The notes: generated from the letters alone by a model not told the origin. A stretch of DNA of 64,000 bases from Psychromarinibacter halotolerans (GCF_029168315.1 NZ_JARGYD010000007.1:124001-188000), one strand, 5' to 3'; counted from the first letter of the stretch, positions 16,425-24,784 are shown. Made by a program: numbers and translations.

Positions 16425-17417
16425 ATGGCCGAGACGAAGCACACCAAGGTTCTGATCATCGGGTCCGGCCCGGCCGGTTATACCGCCGCCGTTTACGCCA
16501 GCCGCGCCATGCTGGAACCCGTGCTGGTTCAGGGTATCCAGCCGGGCGGCCAGCTGACCATCACCACCGAGGTCGAGAACTGGCCGGGCGAAAAGGAAAT
16601 TCAGGGCCCCGACCTGATGGTCAACATGGAGGCCCACGCCCGCGCCGTGGGCACCGAGATCATCTCGGACCACATCTCGTCCATCGACCTGTCGAAACGG
16701 CCCTTCGTGGCGCAGGGCGACACCGGCACCACCTATACCGCCGACGCCGTGATCCTTGCGACCGGCGCGCAGGCCAAGTGGCTGGGCCTGCCGTCCGAGG
16801 AACAGTTCAAGGGCTTTGGCGTTTCGGCCTGCGCAACCTGCGACGGGTTCTTCTATCGCGGTAAAGAGGTCGTGGTGATCGGCGGCGGCAACACCGCCGT
16901 GGAAGAGGCGCTGTTCCTGACGAACTTTGCCAGCAAGGTGACGCTGGTCCACCGCCGCGACAGTCTGCGGGCCGAGAAGATCCTGCAAAAGCGTCTGTTC
17001 GAGCATCCCAAGGTCGAGGTCCGGTGGAACACCACGGTCGAGGAAGTCTATGGCGCCGACCAGCCGCGCGGCGTCGAGGGCGTGAAAGTCCGCGACGTGA
17101 CCACCGGCGAGGAAAGCTCGATCCCGTGCGACGGCTTCTTCGTCGCCATCGGCCACGCGCCCGCGTCCGAACTGGTGAAAGACCAGTTGGAGACGCACAT
17201 GGGCGGCTATGTCGTGACGAAGCCTGATTCCACGGAAACCTCGATCCCCGGTGTGTTCGCCGCGGGCGACCTGACGGACCACAAGTACCGGCAGGCCGTG
17301 ACCAGCGCTGGCATGGGCTGCATGGCCGCGCTTGAGGCGGAACGGTTTCTTGCGGAACATGGCGAAGCCAACGTGGCACCCGACGCGCCCGTGGCGGAAG
17401 TCTCGGCCGCCGGGTAG
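16425..17417 (+). CDS. trxB: Thioredoxin-disulfide reductase
   Basis: A 330-residue flavoenzyme that moves electrons from NADPH to thioredoxin. FAD-binding GSGPAGYTAAVYA (about 13-25), redox pair C136-A-T-C139, NADPH-binding GGGNTAVEEALFL and the C-terminal GVFAAGDLTDHKYRQA are all present. Length and motif order fit bacterial low-molecular-weight TrxB. The GCAGGAGG ribosome site supports ATG 16425. The divergent Lrp-type gene is a frequent neighbour of trxB in Rhodobacteraceae, so regulation by it is plausible. Confidence 0.96.
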   Translation: MAETKHTKVLIIGSGPAGYTAAVYASRAMLEPVLVQGIQPGGQLTITTEVENWPGEKEIQGPDLMVNMEAHARAVGTEIISDHISSIDLSKRPFVAQGDTGTTYTADAVILATGAQAKWLGLPSEEQFKGFGVSACATCDGFFYRGKEVVVIGGGNTAVEEALFLTNFASKVTLVHRRDSLRAEKILQKRLFEHPKVEVRWNTTVEEVYGADQPRGVEGVKVRDVTTGEESSIPCDGFFVAIGHAPASELVKDQLETHMGGYVVTKPDSTETSIPGVFAAGDLTDHKYRQAVTSAGMGCMAALEAERFLAEHGEANVAPDAPVAEVSAAG

Positions 17418-17427
17418 AAGACCCTTC

Positions 17428-17453
17428 GACATGCTCCGGAAACGGGGCATGTC
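17428..17453 (+). terminator. Terminator of trxB
   Basis: GACATGCTCC, loop GGAAAC and GGGGCATGTC form a 10-bp stem (one G-T pair), 10 bases after the trxB stop, followed by a T-rich run (TATTGATTTGATAATTG). Confidence 0.65.
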
Positions 17454-17455
17454 TA

Positions 17456-17524
17456 TTGATTTGATAATTGTTACTCTGTTATTCTTTTCGGAGGGAAATA
17501 AATTCCTTTCCGAGAATTTAAAGA
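17456..17524 (+). promoter_or_regulatory. AT-rich leader of the acyltransferase-Hint pair
   Basis: This 69-bp stretch is far richer in A and T than its surroundings (TTGATAATTGTTACTCTG, then ATTCTTTTC). It includes a hairpin CGGA-G-GGAA, loop ATAAA, TTCC-TT-TCCG at 17489-17512, whose left arm holds the only Shine-Dalgarno-like GGAGGG. It likely carries the promoter for 17525. The composition shift also suggests acquired DNA. Confidence 0.4.
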
Positions 17525-18061
17525 ATGAAGAATTTCGAGACCGCGGCCGGCACCGCCACCCCTCGTCCCAACCACACGATGCCGGAGTATCCGACCAAAG
17601 CGCAGATCGCCGCCTATGGCGCGTTTGCCTTTCTCTACCTGCGGTCGGACCAGCATCGTGACGTGCCGATGCACCTTGCGAGGCTTGCAATACAGCCGGC
17701 CATCGACCTCGGCTTCTTCAAGATATTTGAACACGAGGATGTCCCGCGCGCTGCCGTGACCTGGGCCTTTCTGGACCGTGACGCCGAACGCCGGATGGTG
17801 GCCGGCGAGCTGCTGAAACCGCAGGACTGGGTTTCGGGCGACGTCATGTGGGTGCGCGAGATCATCGCGCCCTATGGCAAAGGCACTGCCGCCGCCGTCG
17901 TACGCTGGCTGCAGCGCAGCGTGCCCGACCGCGTGTCGCGCGTGCGCTACCTGCGCATTGATCCGGGGCATCAGCGCCGCCGGATCGTCGAGATTACCCG
18001 CCATGGCTCGGGGTTCGGCGCACGCGCCGTGCCGGCCGCGCACATACTCAACGACGACTGA
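17525..18061 (+). CDS. HlyC-type toxin-activating lysine acyltransferase
   Basis: A 178-residue protein that aligns by eye with HlyC/ApxC. It shows SDQHRD (His44 in the catalytic His place), LAIQPAIDLGFFKIFEHEDVP, then TWAFLDRDAE, and QDWVSGDVMWVREIIAPYG with Asp106 in the second catalytic place, then RVRYLRIDP. Family members move an acyl chain from acyl carrier protein to internal lysines of RTX toxins. The start lacks a good ribosome site, and about 20 residues precede the conserved domain. The next gene, 14 bp downstream, is a Hint protein and not an RTX toxin, and no type I secretion genes are adjacent. Confidence 0.85.
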   Translation: MKNFETAAGTATPRPNHTMPEYPTKAQIAAYGAFAFLYLRSDQHRDVPMHLARLAIQPAIDLGFFKIFEHEDVPRAAVTWAFLDRDAERRMVAGELLKPQDWVSGDVMWVREIIAPYGKGTAAAVVRWLQRSVPDRVSRVRYLRIDPGHQRRRIVEITRHGSGFGARAVPAAHILNDD

Positions 18062-18075
18062 AAAAGGGACAGACA

Positions 18076-19011
18076 ATGGGCATTGAACTTGCCAGCTCTT
18101 CGATCGCACCCACGTCGACGCAGAACCTAGATACCGGCGACGCCCAAAGCGCCGTCGAATTCACGATCAATCTCACGGATGCCACGACATTCACGTTGAC
18201 CGGCAACTACGATCCGACCAACTCCGGGGATACCGAAAGCCAGTACTCCACCACCTTCAACGAAACCATTGCGCCCGGCACGTTCGAGATCGATGAGAAC
18301 GACGGCACCTTTACCTACACGGTGACCCGGGCAGAATTGGAAGAAGCGGGTTTGTCCACCTACAACTTCACCGTCAGCGGGACCGTTACGGATCCGGGTA
18401 TGAATTCGAACACCGACCCGGACGGCGTCACCTTCAACTACATCTACTGCTTCGCTGCCGGCACCGGCATCGCGACTCCCGGGGGCGAAACGGCGGTAGA
18501 GCGGCTGGCACAGGGCGACACGGTCCTGACCGCCGACGGCCGTACTGTCCCGGTGCGCTGGGTCGGCCGCGTGACCGTCAGCCCGATGTTCAACACCGCC
18601 GACAGGCTAGAGCCGGTGCTAGTGCGCAAGGGCGCGCTGGACGGCGTCACGCCCACCCGTGACCTGATCATCACCGCCGATCATGCGCTGATGCTTGATG
18701 GCTACGCTGTGAACGCCGGCGCGCTTGTCGGCGCCCCGGGGATCGAGTGGTTCTCGTGGAAGTCGCTGGCCAGTGCGCTGACGTATTACCACGTCGAGAC
18801 CGACGCCCACGATGCGATCCTTGCCAACGGCGCGGCGGCCGAGACCTACATCGACGCGGGCGACCGGGCGATGTTCGACAACCACGCCGAGTTCGTGGCC
18901 GTCGGCGCGACGGCACGCGCCGAGATGCCGGCCCCGCGCATCACCTCGGTCCGCCTAATGCCCGCGCAGCTGCGCGCGCGCTTCGGGCTGGACATCGCGG
19001 CCGCCGCCTGA
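18076..19011 (+). CDS. Hint-domain exported-type protein with beta-rich N-domain, partner of the acyltransferase
   Basis: A 311-residue acidic protein. Residues 1-124 form a Thr/Asp/Glu-rich, beta-predicted domain with no lysine and no cysteine. A Hint module begins at Cys125 (YCFAAGTGIATPGG), continues through VERLAQGDTVLTADGRTVPVRWVGR and has a block B TADH (200-203). Cys125 is the only cysteine. There are only two lysines in the whole protein (185 and 229), both in the Hint part. Autoprocessing at Cys125 is expected from the family. No signal peptide is seen, as in type I secreted proteins. It follows the acyltransferase by 14 bp and probably shares its transcript, ending at the hairpin at 19024. 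Confidence 0.82.
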   Translation: MGIELASSSIAPTSTQNLDTGDAQSAVEFTINLTDATTFTLTGNYDPTNSGDTESQYSTTFNETIAPGTFEIDENDGTFTYTVTRAELEEAGLSTYNFTVSGTVTDPGMNSNTDPDGVTFNYIYCFAAGTGIATPGGETAVERLAQGDTVLTADGRTVPVRWVGRVTVSPMFNTADRLEPVLVRKGALDGVTPTRDLIITADHALMLDGYAVNAGALVGAPGIEWFSWKSLASALTYYHVETDAHDAILANGAAAETYIDAGDRAMFDNHAEFVAVGATARAEMPAPRITSVRLMPAQLRARFGLDIAAAA

Positions 19012-19023
19012 CGCAACGTCCGG

Positions 19024-19059
19024 GCCCGCCGATCCGAACCCCCGTTTGGTTCGGCGGGC
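19024..19059 (+). terminator. Hairpin terminator after the Hint gene
   Basis: GCCCGCCGA-TC-CGAACC, a short loop, and GGTTCGGCGGGC form a long stem 12 bases after the stop. A clean T run is missing. Confidence 0.5.
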
Positions 19060-19168
19060 GACCGGGGCACATTTGTTTCCTATCCCTGCGGGACTTCGGG
19101 AAATCCGTCATTTTGCGCCGTTTTTCCCGCGAAACCAGTCCTTTTCGGCGGCATTCCGCCCCGCTTGC

Positions 19169-19198
19169 CTAGACTTTGGCCTGCCGCTGGGTCTAGAC
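19169..19198. promoter_or_regulatory. CTAGAC inverted repeat upstream of sat-cysC
   Basis: CTAGAC-N16-GTCTAG, with the right half extended to the palindrome GTCTAGAC at 19191-19198, lies 60-90 bp before the sat-cysC start. It is a candidate operator or promoter element for a sulfate-assimilation gene. Confidence 0.3.
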
Positions 19199-19257
19199 GG
19201 CTCGGGACTCCTTTTCCCTAGCGCGTTCGCGCCAACAGCACGACGAGTAGAGCAGCG

Positions 19258-20964
19258 ATGCAACTGAACAACCTCGCTCCGATCCCGGAGCTCTATGTTT
19301 CTTACGAAAGCGCCCAGAAGCTGAAGGTCGAAGCCGCCGACCTGACCAGCTGGGATCTGACCCCGCGCCAGATCTGCGACCTCGAGCTTTTGATGAACGG
19401 CGGGTTCAACCCGCTGAAGGGCTTCCTGTCGGAAGAGGATTATAACGGCGTCGTCGAGAACATGCGCCTTGCCGACGGCACCCTGTGGCCGATGCCGATC
19501 ACGCTGGACGTGAACGAGAAGTTCGCCGACTCGATCGAGGTGGGTCAGGACATCGCGCTGCGCGACCAGGAAGGTGTGATCCTTGGCACCATGACGGTCA
19601 CCGACAAGTGGGAGCCGAACAAGGCCCGCGAGGCCGAGAAGGTCTTCGGCGCCGACGACAGCGCGCACCCTGCGGTGAACTACCTGCACAACCACGCCGG
19701 CAAGATCTATCTGGGTGGGCCGGTCACCGGCATCCAGCAGCCGGTGCACTATGACTTCCGCGCCCGCCGCGACACGCCGAACGAACTGCGCGCCTTCTTC
19801 CGCAAGATGGGCTGGCGCCGGGTCGTCGCGTTCCAGACGCGCAACCCGCTGCACCGCGCGCACCAGGAACTGACGTTCCGCGCCGCGAAGGAAGCGCAGG
19901 CGAACCTGCTGATCCACCCCATCGTCGGCATGACCAAGCCGGGCGACGTCGACCACTTCACCCGCGTCCGCTGCTACGAGGCGGTGCTGGATAAGTACCC
20001 GGCCTCGACCACGTCGATGTCGCTCTTGAACCTCGCCATGCGCATGGCCGGCCCGCGCGAGGCGGTCTGGCACGGGCTGATCCGCGCCAACCACGGCTGC
20101 ACCCACTTCATCGTGGGCCGCGACCATGCCGGCCCCGGCAAGAACTCTGCCGGCGAAGATTTCTATGGCCCCTACGACGCGCAAGAGCTGTTCAAGGAAT
20201 ACGAATCCGAGATCGGGCTGGAGATGGTTCCGTTCAAGCACATGGTCTACGTGCAGGAACGCGCCCAGTACGAGCCCGCCGACGAGATCGAGGATGGCGT
20301 GACCGTCCTGAACATCTCGGGCACGGAACTGCGCCGCCGACTGGCCGAGGGCCTTGAGATCCCCGAGTGGTTCTCGTTCCCCGAGGTGGTGAAGGAACTG
20401 CGCCGCACGCGTCCGCCGCGGTCGCAGCAGGGCTTTACCGTGTTCTTCACCGGCTTCTCCGGTTCGGGCAAGTCGACCATCGCGAACGCGCTGATGGTCA
20501 AGCTGATGGAGATGGGCGGCCGTCCCGTCACGCTGCTGGATGGCGACATCGTGCGGAAGAACCTCAGCTCGGAGCTGGGCTTCTCGAAAGAGCACCGTGA
20601 CCTGAACATCCGCCGCATCGGCTTTGTCGCGTCCGAAATCACCAAGAACGGCGGCATCGCGATCTGCGCGCCCATCGCGCCCTATGCGACCACCCGCCGC
20701 GCGGTGCGCGAGGACATCGAGCAGTTCGGCGCCTTCGTCGAGGTGCATGTCGCGACCTCGCTGGAGGAATGCGAACGGCGTGACCGCAAGGGCCTGTACA
20801 AGCTGGCGCGCGAGGGCAAGATTAAGGAGTTCACCGGGATCTCCGACCCTTACGACGTGCCGGCCAACCCCGAGCTGTCGCTGGATACCGAGAACGTGGA
20901 CGTCGACAACTGCGCCCACCAGGTGATCCTGAAGCTGGAATCGATGGGGCTGATCGCCGCCTGA
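19258..20964 (+). CDS. Bifunctional sulfate adenylyltransferase / adenylylsulfate kinase
   Basis: A 568-residue fusion. Residues about 1-385 are an ATP sulfurylase of the monomeric Sat type, with ATP-binding QTRNPLHRAH and GRDHAGPGK. Residues about 390-568 are APS kinase with Walker A GFSGSGKST starting near 399, LLDGDIVRKNL, and GISDPYDVPANPEL. Together they turn sulfate to APS and then to PAPS. The domain order is Sat then CysC. A terminator follows immediately, so it is a single-gene unit. The fused form replaces CysD/CysN/CysC in this family of bacteria. Confidence 0.95.
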   Translation: MQLNNLAPIPELYVSYESAQKLKVEAADLTSWDLTPRQICDLELLMNGGFNPLKGFLSEEDYNGVVENMRLADGTLWPMPITLDVNEKFADSIEVGQDIALRDQEGVILGTMTVTDKWEPNKAREAEKVFGADDSAHPAVNYLHNHAGKIYLGGPVTGIQQPVHYDFRARRDTPNELRAFFRKMGWRRVVAFQTRNPLHRAHQELTFRAAKEAQANLLIHPIVGMTKPGDVDHFTRVRCYEAVLDKYPASTTSMSLLNLAMRMAGPREAVWHGLIRANHGCTHFIVGRDHAGPGKNSAGEDFYGPYDAQELFKEYESEIGLEMVPFKHMVYVQERAQYEPADEIEDGVTVLNISGTELRRRLAEGLEIPEWFSFPEVVKELRRTRPPRSQQGFTVFFTGFSGSGKSTIANALMVKLMEMGGRPVTLLDGDIVRKNLSSELGFSKEHRDLNIRRIGFVASEITKNGGIAICAPIAPYATTRRAVREDIEQFGAFVEVHVATSLEECERRDRKGLYKLAREGKIKEFTGISDPYDVPANPELSLDTENVDVDNCAHQVILKLESMGLIAA

Positions 20965-20972
20965 TGATTAGA

Positions 20973-21002
20973 ACGCCGCCGCGCACCCGCGTGGCGGCGT
21001 TT
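20973..21002 (+). terminator. Terminator of sat-cysC
   Basis: ACGCCGCC-G-CG, loop, CG-T-GGCGGCGT then TT, 8 bases after the stop. Confidence 0.65.
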
Positions 21003-21120
21003 GCCTGTCCTCGGTCCGACAAGGGACGGAACGCAGGCTGACACGGTCCGCTGCTTGGCCCCGGCAGACCGGCAGATCCTCGGCCACCCGAGACTGGCCA
21101 ACGGTCTTTCGCTGAAAACC

Positions 21121-21987
21121 CTACAGGTTCAGATATCCGCGCATCAGGACGTGACCGCGCCCGCCAACGCGGACGCCTTCGATCGCGTCGCGCGGGCCAA
21201 GAACCTCGACATCGGCACGGCCCGGCCGCCCCATCCAATGCCCCTGCTCTGCCACGAAGCGCGGGCTGTCGATCAGCCCGTGATGCCAAAGATACGACGC
21301 CATCGCGCCGGTAGCCGATCCGGTGAACGGGTCCTCTGGCGGCAGCGGCGGCGCAAGAACGAGCCGCGAGAATGTGTCGCCGGCTTCGGTTTCGCCGCCC
21401 AGCGAAACCCAAAAGGGTTCCAGCGTGTCGTGCGTCCCGCGCACCATGCGCATCGCGTCGAAGTCGGGGGACAGGCGGCGCAGGCACTCCTTGTCCTTCA
21501 CCACGGCGATCACGAACGGCAGGCCGGTCGAGACCACCTGCGGCGTGCCCACGATATCGTCCGCGGACAGCCCGCCCGCTGCGGCGACAAGCGCCGGGTC
21601 CATCGTGTCGCCGAACACCGGCGCGACCTGCGTCATGGTGATCCGGGGGCCGTCCGCCGTCGTCTCGATCTCGACGGGGATCACGCCTGCGCCGGTCTCG
21701 CACCGCAATAGCCCCGGCTTCGCGCGGCCACGGTCCGCCAGCGACGCGACCGAGGCCAGCGTCGGGTGCCCCGCGAAGGGGATTTCCATGTTGTTCATGA
21801 AATAGCGGATCTTGACGTCCGCCACGTCAGAGGGGCCGATGAACGTGCATTCCACCAGCCCCGTCTCGCGCACAAAGGTCATGCAGGTCTCGGGGTCGAG
21901 GCCGCCTTCGTCATAGACGACGGCGCACCCGTTGCCGCCAAAGGGAACCGCCGTAAAGGCGTCGACCCAGTCGAAATCCATCGGCAT
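21121..21987 (-). CDS. PhzF-family isomerase/epimerase
   Basis: A 288-residue protein of the PhzF (diaminopimelate epimerase fold) family. It opens with DFDWVDAFTAVPFGGNGCAVV, the family's GNPCAVV-like motif, then ETGLVECTFI, where the Glu is in the catalytic place of PhzF. IPFAGHPTLASVASL and FTGSATGAMASYLWHHG, matching the second half, complete the pattern. Substrate cannot be predicted. There are no phenazine genes nearby, so it is a general family member. Confidence 0.9.
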   Translation of the reverse strand: MPMDFDWVDAFTAVPFGGNGCAVVYDEGGLDPETCMTFVRETGLVECTFIGPSDVADVKIRYFMNNMEIPFAGHPTLASVASLADRGRAKPGLLRCETGAGVIPVEIETTADGPRITMTQVAPVFGDTMDPALVAAAGGLSADDIVGTPQVVSTGLPFVIAVVKDKECLRRLSPDFDAMRMVRGTHDTLEPFWVSLGGETEAGDTFSRLVLAPPLPPEDPFTGSATGAMASYLWHHGLIDSPRFVAEQGHWMGRPGRADVEVLGPRDAIEGVRVGGRGHVLMRGYLNL

Positions 21988-22004
21988 CCCCGCGCCCCTT
22001 TGGT

Positions 22005-22232
22005 TCAGTGAACGCTTACCGGGGCAAGATCGTTCTGCCGCGCCAGCGCAAAGGCCATGCTGCGGTCGCGCACCAGCGCCAGTCGCTCGCCCTCGGTGTT
22101 GTGGACGGCGAAGATCTGGTCAAGGCCCTCGACCTCGGCCTGAACGTCCTCGGGAAGATCGGCAACGTCGACCGACCGGACATAGACGATGTCCTGCGGC
22201 ACGTCGGCCGCGAAATCGTAAGTGGTATTCAT
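22005..22232 (-). CDS. DUF1150 family protein
   Basis: A 75-residue protein of the alphaproteobacterial DUF1150 family, recognised by IVYVRSVDVADLPEDVQ and IFAVHNTEGERLALVRDRSMAFALARQNDLAPVSVH. A GGGGGTGAG site precedes ATG 22232. It lies 15 bp downstream of the Hsp20 gene, a pairing conserved in related bacteria, which suggests a part in the heat response, but no biochemical function is known to me. Confidence 0.9.
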   Translation of the reverse strand: MNTTYDFAADVPQDIVYVRSVDVADLPEDVQAEVEGLDQIFAVHNTEGERLALVRDRSMAFALARQNDLAPVSVH

Positions 22233-22247
22233 GGTCTCACCCCCATA

Positions 22248-22661
22248 TTACCTGCGGTCGATCTGGATCGTCCGCACGACCTTCTCGGGCTCTGCCCGGC
22301 TCAGGTCCACATGCAGCAGCCCGTTTTCCATTGCGGCGCCGGATACCTCGACACCTTCGGCCAATACGAAACTGCGCTGAAACTGCCGCGCGGCAATACC
22401 GCGATGCAGGAAAATCCGGCCGTCATCCTCTTCGCCTTGACGGCCGCGGATCATCAGCTGCCGATCCTCTACGGTGATCGACAGATCATCCTCGGCAAAC
22501 CCTGCCACGGCAAGCGTGATGCGGTAGGAATTCGCGCTGGTCTGCTCGATGTTGAACGGCGGGTATCCGTTATTTTCGGACTTCACGGTCCGTTCCATAA
22601 GCCGTTCAAGCTGTTCGAACCCCAAGAAGAAGGGATGCGAACCCAAGCCAACTTTCGTCAT
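22248..22661 (-). CDS. Hsp20/IbpA-type small heat-shock protein
   Basis: A 137-residue alpha-crystallin protein that holds unfolding proteins for refolding by other chaperones. YPPFNIEQTSANSYRITLAVAGFAEDDLSITVEDRQLMIRG is the start of the alpha-crystallin domain, and the FQRSFVLAEGVEVSGAAMENGLLHVDL segment has the A-x-x-x-n-GVL-like signature. It starts with FFLGFEQLERLMER. An RpoH-like promoter candidate lies 60-90 bp upstream. It heads a two-gene unit with DUF1150. Confidence 0.94.
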   Translation of the reverse strand: MTKVGLGSHPFFLGFEQLERLMERTVKSENNGYPPFNIEQTSANSYRITLAVAGFAEDDLSITVEDRQLMIRGRQGEEDDGRIFLHRGIAARQFQRSFVLAEGVEVSGAAMENGLLHVDLSRAEPEKVVRTIQIDRR

Positions 22662-22722
22662 GGCCTTGCCCTTTCATAAGCGACACTGCGTAAAGGCCCC
22701 GATTGCGGCGACCCTTTTAACG

Positions 22723-22752
22723 AATATGGGAAGAGGCGGCGCACCACGCAAG
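22723..22752 (-). promoter_or_regulatory. Candidate heat-shock (RpoH-type) promoter
   Basis: On the minus strand CTTGCG, 16 bp, CCCATATT resembles the sigma-32 pattern CTTGAA...CCCCATNT. It stands about 60 bp before the Hsp20 start, where such a promoter is expected. Confidence 0.4.
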
Positions 22753-22856
22753 GGTGACAGGCTGCAAGTGGCTTTGAGAATTCGGAAAATGGCGTTACTA
22801 CTCGCGCCACCAGCGACACAGCCAGACAGGAGCCACGGCACGGGGATGAAGGCGCA

Positions 22857-23075
22857 ATGAACGCATCCGGCCAAATGGACGAGACCGAGGTTTTGCGGGT
22901 CGAACTGGAGGTCCTCAGACGCGAGCATCGCGATCTGGACGACGCCATCTCTGCCCTGCAGGACACCCAGCGCGCCGACCAGTTGCGGCTGGGACGGCTG
23001 AAGAAGCAAAAGCTGCTGCTGAAGGACAAGATCCGCCAGATCGAGGACCGTCTGCTGCCCGACATCATCGCCTGA
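22857..23075 (+). CDS. YdcH/DUF465-like small coiled-coil protein
   Basis: A 72-residue, mostly helical protein with the DUF465 pattern RVELEVLRREHRDLDDAISALQ, then DQLRLGRLKKQKLLLKDKIRQIEDRLLPDIIA. The start is either ATG 22857 or the in-frame ATG at 22875 (MDETEVLR). An AAGG lies before the first. Family members are short helical hairpins of unknown function. It lies just before the purEK promoter on the same strand. Confidence 0.85.
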   Translation: MNASGQMDETEVLRVELEVLRREHRDLDDAISALQDTQRADQLRLGRLKKQKLLLKDKIRQIEDRLLPDIIA

Positions 23076-23095
23076 GGCAATCCGCCCCGGGCCGA

Positions 23096-23123
23096 TTGCA
23101 TCGGCGACCTTCCCGCGTATAGT
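23096..23123 (+). promoter_or_regulatory. Promoter of purEK
   Basis: TTGCAT, 16 bp, TATAGT, with the -10 ending 54 bp before the purE start. It is the best sigma-70-type match I see in the window. Confidence 0.6.
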
Positions 23124-23177
23124 GCGCGCTCCGCACCGCAGGGCGCACGGCGGGGCGATGACAACGGGAGACAGGAC

Positions 23178-23657
23178 ATGACCGTGGACGTGGGTATCAT
23201 CATGGGCAGCCAAAGCGACTGGCCCACCATGAAGCTCGCCGCCGAGATCCTCGACGAGCTTGGCATAACCTACGAAACGAAGATCGTGTCCGCGCACCGG
23301 ACGCCGGACCGGCTGTGGGACTACGGCAAGACCGCCGCCGACCGCGGCCTGAAGGTGATCATCGCGGGCGCCGGTGGCGCGGCGCACCTGCCCGGCATGA
23401 TGGCGTCCAAGACGCGCATCCCGGTGGTCGGCGTGCCGGTCCAGACCCGCGCGCTGTCCGGTGTCGATTCGCTGTATTCCATCGTCCAGATGCCGCGCGG
23501 TTTCCCGGTGGCGACGATGGCCATCGGCGGCGCGGCGAACGCCGGGCTGATGGCGGCGCAGATCCTTGCCGTCACCGACGCGGCGCTGGCGGACCGGGTC
23601 GATGCATGGCGCGATGCGCTGTCCGACTCGATCCCCGACGCGCCGTCCGACGACTGA
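23178..23657 (+). CDS. purE: N5-carboxyaminoimidazole ribonucleotide mutase
   Basis: A 159-residue class I PurE that moves the carboxyl group of N5-CAIR to form CAIR in purine synthesis. Motifs are IIMGSQSDWPTM, the active-site SAHRTPDRL, AGAGGAAHLPGM and GVPVQTRALSGVDSLYSIVQMPRGFPVATMAIG. ATG 23178 follows GGGAGACAGG. It precedes purK by 33 bp and shares its promoter. Confidence 0.97.
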   Translation: MTVDVGIIMGSQSDWPTMKLAAEILDELGITYETKIVSAHRTPDRLWDYGKTAADRGLKVIIAGAGGAAHLPGMMASKTRIPVVGVPVQTRALSGVDSLYSIVQMPRGFPVATMAIGGAANAGLMAAQILAVTDAALADRVDAWRDALSDSIPDAPSDD

Positions 23658-23690
23658 CCTTCCCGACCACGGCCTGACCCGGAGTCCCGC

Positions 23691-24767
23691 ATGACCCTGC
23701 CCCTTACCCCCGGCGCCACCATCGGCATTCTCGGCGGCGGCCAGCTTGGCCGGATGCTGTCGGTCGCTGCCGCGCGGCTTGGCTTTCTGACCCACATCTA
23801 CGAGCCGGGCGCCGAGCCTCCGGCGGGCCACGTCGCCCACCGCGTCACGACCGCGTCCTACGACGACGAGGCGGCGCTGAACGCCTTCGCCGCGTCCGTG
23901 GACGTGATCACGTATGAATTCGAGAACATCCCGACAGCCGCGCTGGACCTGCTGGAATCGCTAAAGCCGATCCACCCGGGGCGGCAGGCGCTGGCCACCA
24001 GTCAGGACCGTCTGACGGAAAAGACGTTCCTGCAGGATCTTGGCCTTGGCACCGCGCCCTTCGCTGCCGTCGACAGCGCCGAGGATCTTGCGAAAGCCAT
24101 CGACGAGATCGGCACGCCCGCGATCCTGAAGACCCGCCGTTTCGGCTATGACGGCAAGGGACAGGCGCGGGTGCGGTCGCCCGACGACGCCGAAGCCGCA
24201 CTGGCCGATATGAACGGCGCGCCCGCGATCCTTGAAGGGTTCGTCGACTTTTCGATCGAGATCAGCGTGATCGCCGCGCGCGGCGCGAATGGCGAGGTCG
24301 CGGCCTTCGATCCCGGCGAGAACGTGCACAAGGACGGCATCCTCGACACCACGACGGTGCCCGCCCGCATCCCTGCCGCGCTGAAGACCGACGCGATCCT
24401 GCTGGCGGGCCGTATCCTGAATGCGCTGGACTATGTCGGCGTGCTGGGTGTCGAGCTGTTCGTCACGCCGCAGGGCCTGCTGGTGAACGAGATCGCGCCG
24501 CGCGTCCACAATTCGGGCCACTGGACCCAGACCGGCTGTGTGTCGGACCAGTTCGAACAGCACATCCGCGCCGTGGCGGGCTGGCCGCTGGGCGACGGCG
24601 GGCGGCATTCGGACGTGGTGATGGAAAACCTGATCGGCGACGACATCCTGAGGGTGCCCGAGCTTGCCCGCGACGCGGCCACCGCGATCCACCTGTACGG
24701 CAAGGCAGAGGCGCGGCCGGGCCGCAAAATGGGTCACGTCAACCGGATCACCGGCCCCAAAAGCTAG
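23691..24767 (+). CDS. purK: 5-(carboxyamino)imidazole ribonucleotide synthase
   Basis: A 358-residue ATP-grasp enzyme that makes N5-CAIR from AIR, bicarbonate and ATP. It begins with the PurK signature IGILGGGQLGRML, has QDRLTEKTFLQDLGLGTAPF, the ATP-grasp RFGYDGKGQAR and ends with EIAPRVHNSGHWTQTGC and GKAEARPGRKMGHVN. It directly supplies the PurE substrate, which explains the two-gene operon. Confidence 0.97.
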   Translation: MTLPLTPGATIGILGGGQLGRMLSVAAARLGFLTHIYEPGAEPPAGHVAHRVTTASYDDEAALNAFAASVDVITYEFENIPTAALDLLESLKPIHPGRQALATSQDRLTEKTFLQDLGLGTAPFAAVDSAEDLAKAIDEIGTPAILKTRRFGYDGKGQARVRSPDDAEAALADMNGAPAILEGFVDFSIEISVIAARGANGEVAAFDPGENVHKDGILDTTTVPARIPAALKTDAILLAGRILNALDYVGVLGVELFVTPQGLLVNEIAPRVHNSGHWTQTGCVSDQFEQHIRAVAGWPLGDGGRHSDVVMENLIGDDILRVPELARDAATAIHLYGKAEARPGRKMGHVNRITGPKS

Positions 24768-24784
24768 GTCTCTCGCGGCAGGCT

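Noticed and set aside
17525..19011. Classical RTX toxin operon
   Set aside because: No RTX repeats in the downstream gene and no HlyB/HlyD-like transporter genes nearby.
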